Positions 4,820-7,567 of a stretch of 7,567 nucleotides of DNA are shown one piece after another. How positions within the stretch are numbered: the first letter of the stretch is position 1; each line of letters starts with the position of its first letter. Made by a program: the position numbers and the translations under genes. Origin of the DNA: JBOHCT01 sp050699055 (GTDB taxonomy: Bacteria; Actinomycetota; Actinomycetes; Streptosporangiales; JBOHCT01); contig JBOHCT010000204.1 in assembly GCA_050699055.1 (NCBI GenBank), forward strand, positions 1-7,567. The letters run 5' to 3'. The notes under the pieces are model-generated. The model had not been told where the DNA came from, did no database searches, and saw only the letters and a list, made by a program, of their open reading frames with translations.

Positions 4820-7567
4820 GTGGATCGCAGCGAGGACCGCCTGTCCACGATGACGGGCCGACTCGCCCGGCTGGGGTTCGCCGACCCCGGCGGGGCGGAG
4901 CGCCTGCTCGCCCGTTCGGGGCTCGCCCCGTCCGCTGAGGAGAGCACGGTCCTCGACGCTCTCGCGGCGGTCCCCGATCCCGATCTCGCGCTGGCCGGCC
5001 TCGCGCGAGTGGCCGAGGCCGCGCCGGACCGCGACGTGTTCATCGACGCGCTGCGCGCCGAGCCGGAGCTTCGTACACGGCTGCTGGCCGTGCTCGGATG
5101 CAGCCGCGCCCTCGGCGAGCACCTCGCCCGCCATCCGGAGCGATGGCGCTTGACCGGCGACGAGCCCTCCAGCGATGTCCGCGCCGACCTACTGGGCTCC
5201 GTGGGAGCGGACGTGCGCGACGCCGAGCCACGCGCCTGTCAGGCCGGCAGGCCCGCGCTCGACGCCCTGCGTGCCGCGTACCGCGACCAGCTGCTCCGCG
5301 TGGCCGCCTCCGACCTCACCGGCCGGCTCACCGTCGACCAGGTGGGCGAGCTGCTCGCCGAACTCGCCGCGGCGACGCTCGACGCGGCACTCGCCGTCGC
5401 GCGTGCGGAGATCCCCCCGAGCGCCGCGCCGTGCCGGCTCGCCGTCATCGGCATGGGCAAGTGCGGGGGTCGCGAGCTCAACTACGCGAGCGATGTCGAC
5501 GTCGTGTTCGTCGCCGAGCCGGCGCAGGGATCCGACGAGCACGAGGCCCAACGGGAGGCCCAACAGGACGCCCAACAGGACGCACTGCACACCGGCGAAC
5601 GACTCGCGGCCGGCCTGATCCGTACCTGCTCCGAGGCGGCGGGGGAGCGGCCGCTCTGGCCGGTCGACGCGGCGCTGCGGCCCGAGGGCAGGGCCGGTCC
5701 GCTCGTCCGCACCCTCGCCAGCCACGTCGCCTACTACGAGCGCTGGGCGAAGACGTGGGAGTTCCAGGCCCTGCTCAAGGCCAGACCGGTCGCGGGTGAC
5801 AGCGCGCTCGGCGAGGCGTACGTGGCGGCGCTGCGGCCGATGGTGTGGCGCGCGGCCGACCGCGACGGGTTCGTCGAGGATGTCCAGGCCATGCGGCGTC
5901 GGGTCGAGGCGCACGTGCCCCAGGCCGAGGCTGACCGGCAGCTCAAGCTGGGCCCCGGTGGACTCAGGGACGTCGAGTTCGCCGTGCAGCTGCTGCAGCT
6001 CGTCCACGGACGTTCCGACCCGGCTCTGCGCAGCTCCACGACCTTGGCCGCGCTCGAGGCGCTGTCGCGGGGCGGGTACGTCGGACGGGCCGACGCCGCC
6101 GGTCTCGCGAACGCGTACCGCTTCCTGCGCACCCTGGAGCACCGCATCCAGCTCCATCGGCTGCGCCGTACGCACGCCGTGCCGACGGGGGAGCAGGAGC
6201 TGCGCCGGCTGGGACGTGCGATGGGGCTCTACACCGACCCGGTGGCCACCCTCACCACGCGGTGGCGTACGTACACCCGTGAGGTGCGCCGCCTGCACGA
6301 GAAGCTGTTCTACCGCCCATTGCTGCTCGCCGTGGCTCGGCTGCCGGGGGAGGAGGCACGGCTCACCCCGGAGGCCGCCCGCCAGCGGCTCGAAGCGCTC
6401 GGGTACGCCGACCCGGCGGGGGCGCTGCGCCACATCGAGGCGCTCACGGCCGGCGTGAGCCGCCGCGCCGCGATCCAGCGCACGCTCCTGCCCGTCATGC
6501 TGGGCTGGTTCGCCGACGCCCCCGACCCCGATGCGGGCCTGCTCGGGTTCCGCAAGGTCAGCGACGCGCTCGGTGCCACCCACTGGTACCTGCGGCTGCT
6601 GCGCGACGAGCGCGGCGCCGCCGAGCGCCTCGCGACCCTGCTCGCCTCCAGCCGCTATGTCACTGACCTGCTGCTGCGCGCTCCGGAGGCGGTGACAATG
6701 CTGGGCGACGACGCGGAGCTGATGCCCCGGGCGCGTGCGGGGCTCGAAGCGGAGATGCTCGCGTCCGTGCGGCGTCACGACGACCCGGAGACCGGCATCG
6801 CGGCTGTCCGTGCCCTGCGACGCCGCGAGCTGTTTCGTGTCGCCACCGCGGATCTGCTCGGCATGCTCGACGTCGCAGCCGTCGGCGAGGCGCTCACCGC
6901 CATCACCGCGGCGACCGTCGCCGCCGGGCTCGAGGCAGCGGCCGCCGCCGTCGCCGCGGAGCGCGAGCAGCCGCTGCCGAGGCTGACCGTCGTCGCCATG
7001 GGTCGGTTCGGCGGCCGTGAGCTCGGGTACGCCTCGGACGCCGACGTCCTGTTCGTCTTCGAGCCGCCCACCGGCGGGGGCGGGGATGACGGTGCGCCTG
7101 CCGCCCACGCGGTCACGGAGACCTTGCGATCCCTGCTCGCCCGGCCCTCGCCGGACCCGCCGCTGTCGCTCGACGCGGACCTTCGCCCGGAGGGCCGGCG
7201 CGGCCCTCTCGTCCGCTCTCTCGCCGCGTACGAGGCGTACTACGCGCGCTGGTCGTCGCCGTGGGAGCGGCAGGCGCTGCTGCGTGCCGAGCCGATCGCC
7301 GGAGACCCGGAGGTGGCCAAGCGTTTCCTCGCGGTGATCGACCCCATACGGTGGCCGCGCGAGGGGATAGACCGCGCGGAGGTACGTGAGATTCGCAGGC
7401 TCAAGGCACGGATGGAGGCCGAGCGGCTGCCGCGCGGTACCGACCCGACGATCCACACCAAGCTCGGTCGGGGCGGCCTGTCGGACGTCGAGTGGGTGGC
7501 GCAGCTGCTGCAGCTACGCCACGCCTGCGCCGTTCCGGTGTTTATAAATAACAGTTCACTCGAGTCG
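4820..7567 (+). CDS. glnE: Glutamine synthetase adenylyltransferase / adenylyl-removing enzyme (partial at right edge)
   Basis: GlnE attaches AMP to, and removes it from, a Tyr of the main glutamine synthetase according to nitrogen status. The 916 visible residues cover two homologous nucleotidyltransferase halves. The N-terminal adenylyl-removing half has GMGKCGGRELNYASDVDVVF with D225 and D227, a third acidic residue D283 (WPVDAALRPEGR) and KLGPGGLRDVEF (376-387). The C-terminal adenylylating half repeats the pattern: GRFGGRELGYASDADVLF with D740 and D742, D785 (SLDADLRPEGR) and KLGRGGLSDVEW (881-892). Actinobacterial GlnE is near 1,000 residues, so roughly 80-90 are missing. The frame is open throughout, with no frameshift. 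The GTG at 4820 is chosen because GGAG (4811-4814) lies five bases upstream; an in-frame ATG at 4850 is the alternative. Residues 242-257 are a repeat-derived insert. The DNA of the two halves shares a 14-bp identity (5987-6000 and 7502-7515). The last ten codons are oddly AT-rich. Confidence 0.97.
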   Translation, partial: MDRSEDRLSTMTGRLARLGFADPGGAERLLARSGLAPSAEESTVLDALAAVPDPDLALAGLARVAEAAPDRDVFIDALRAEPELRTRLLAVLGCSRALGEHLARHPERWRLTGDEPSSDVRADLLGSVGADVRDAEPRACQAGRPALDALRAAYRDQLLRVAASDLTGRLTVDQVGELLAELAAATLDAALAVARAEIPPSAAPCRLAVIGMGKCGGRELNYASDVDVVFVAEPAQGSDEHEAQREAQQDAQQDALHTGERLAAGLIRTCSEAAGERPLWPVDAALRPEGRAGPLVRTLASHVAYYERWAKTWEFQALLKARPVAGDSALGEAYVAALRPMVWRAADRDGFVEDVQAMRRRVEAHVPQAEADRQLKLGPGGLRDVEFAVQLLQLVHGRSDPALRSSTTLAALEALSRGGYVGRADAAGLANAYRFLRTLEHRIQLHRLRRTHAVPTGEQELRRLGRAMGLYTDPVATLTTRWRTYTREVRRLHEKLFYRPLLLAVARLPGEEARLTPEAARQRLEALGYADPAGALRHIEALTAGVSRRAAIQRTLLPVMLGWFADAPDPDAGLLGFRKVSDALGATHWYLRLLRDERGAAERLATLLASSRYVTDLLLRAPEAVTMLGDDAELMPRARAGLEAEMLASVRRHDDPETGIAAVRALRRRELFRVATADLLGMLDVAAVGEALTAITAATVAAGLEAAAAAVAAEREQPLPRLTVVAMGRFGGRELGYASDADVLFVFEPPTGGGGDDGAPAAHAVTETLRSLLARPSPDPPLSLDADLRPEGRRGPLVRSLAAYEAYYARWSSPWERQALLRAEPIAGDPEVAKRFLAVIDPIRWPREGIDRAEVREIRRLKARMEAERLPRGTDPTIHTKLGRGGLSDVEWVAQLLQLRHACAVPVFINNSSLES
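5543..5590 (+). repeat. 12-bp in-frame tandem repeat in glnE
   Basis: Four 12-bp units follow each other: GAGGCCCAACGG, GAGGCCCAACAG, GACGCCCAACAG and a diverged GACGCACTGCAC. They encode EAQR-EAQQ-DAQQ-DALH (residues 242-257) just after the D225/D227 metal site of the adenylyl-removing domain. The repeat keeps the reading frame and lies in what is probably a surface loop or start of a helix. Confidence 0.9.
7541..7557 (+). other. Abrupt AT-rich patch at the end of glnE
   Basis: TTTATAAATAACAGTTC holds only three G/C bases in 17, inside a gene of about 70% G+C. It includes the 8-bp palindrome TTTATAAA (7541-7548). The glnE frame stays open through it, reading VFINNSSLES, whereas family members typically have a Gly-Leu-Arg-Thr-Thr stretch here. 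This may be a sequence or assembly-end artefact, or a real local anomaly. Confidence 0.7.

Noticed and set aside
5189..7456. A 755-codon open frame on the minus strand opposite glnE
   Set aside because: It is antisense to a gene with unmistakable GlnE motifs, has low-complexity Arg/Gly/Ala/His-rich composition and no recognisable domain. Long shadow frames are expected at this GC content.

Overview
The window is chromosomal DNA from a high-GC Gram-positive bacterium (Actinomycetota). Coding sequence is about 70% G+C with strong third-position G/C bias, and the two nitrogen genes have the actinobacterial form: a GlnA2-type class I-alpha glutamine synthetase and a two-domain GlnE. I cannot place the genus from this sequence alone.

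Layout. Positions 1-1132 (minus): a glutamine-dependent NAD+ synthetase (nadE), cut by the left edge. Positions 1218-2342 (minus): an ABC-transporter ATPase of the MalK/UgpC sugar-importer type, with degenerate Q-loop and signature motifs. Positions 2343-2558: a 216-bp divergent intergenic region holding a 23-bp-arm inverted repeat, a GlnR-box-like site and a G-rich tract over the ATPase ribosome-binding site. Positions 2559-3920 (plus): glnA2. Positions 3914-3985: five 15-bp tandem repeats, each with an in-frame TGA. Positions 3991-4797 (plus): an NmrA-like NAD(P)-binding protein. Positions 4820-7567 (plus): glnE, the glutamine synthetase adenylyltransferase/adenylyl-removing enzyme, cut by the right edge. 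The three plus-strand genes are 70 and 22 bp apart and look like one operon.

How the genes fit together. The theme is glutamine and NAD metabolism. GlnA2 makes a gamma-glutamyl amide (glutamine, or gamma-glutamylpolyamine as reported for Streptomyces GlnA2). NadE consumes glutamine as ammonia donor for NAD+. GlnE adenylylates and deadenylylates the main glutamine synthetase GlnA1, which is not in this window. By my alignment GlnA2 has Trp where GSI-beta enzymes carry the modified Tyr, so GlnE probably does not act on its neighbour. The NmrA-like protein and the ABC ATPase have no role that the sequence settles.

I see no RNA genes, insertion sequences, CRISPR arrays, phage genes or defence systems. 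This is largely a core-metabolism locus. The unusual material is small-scale: the intergenic inverted repeat, the stop-containing tandem array, the degenerate ABC ATPase, a repeat-expanded linker in GlnE, and an abrupt AT-rich patch at the right end. I found no convincing new multi-gene system.
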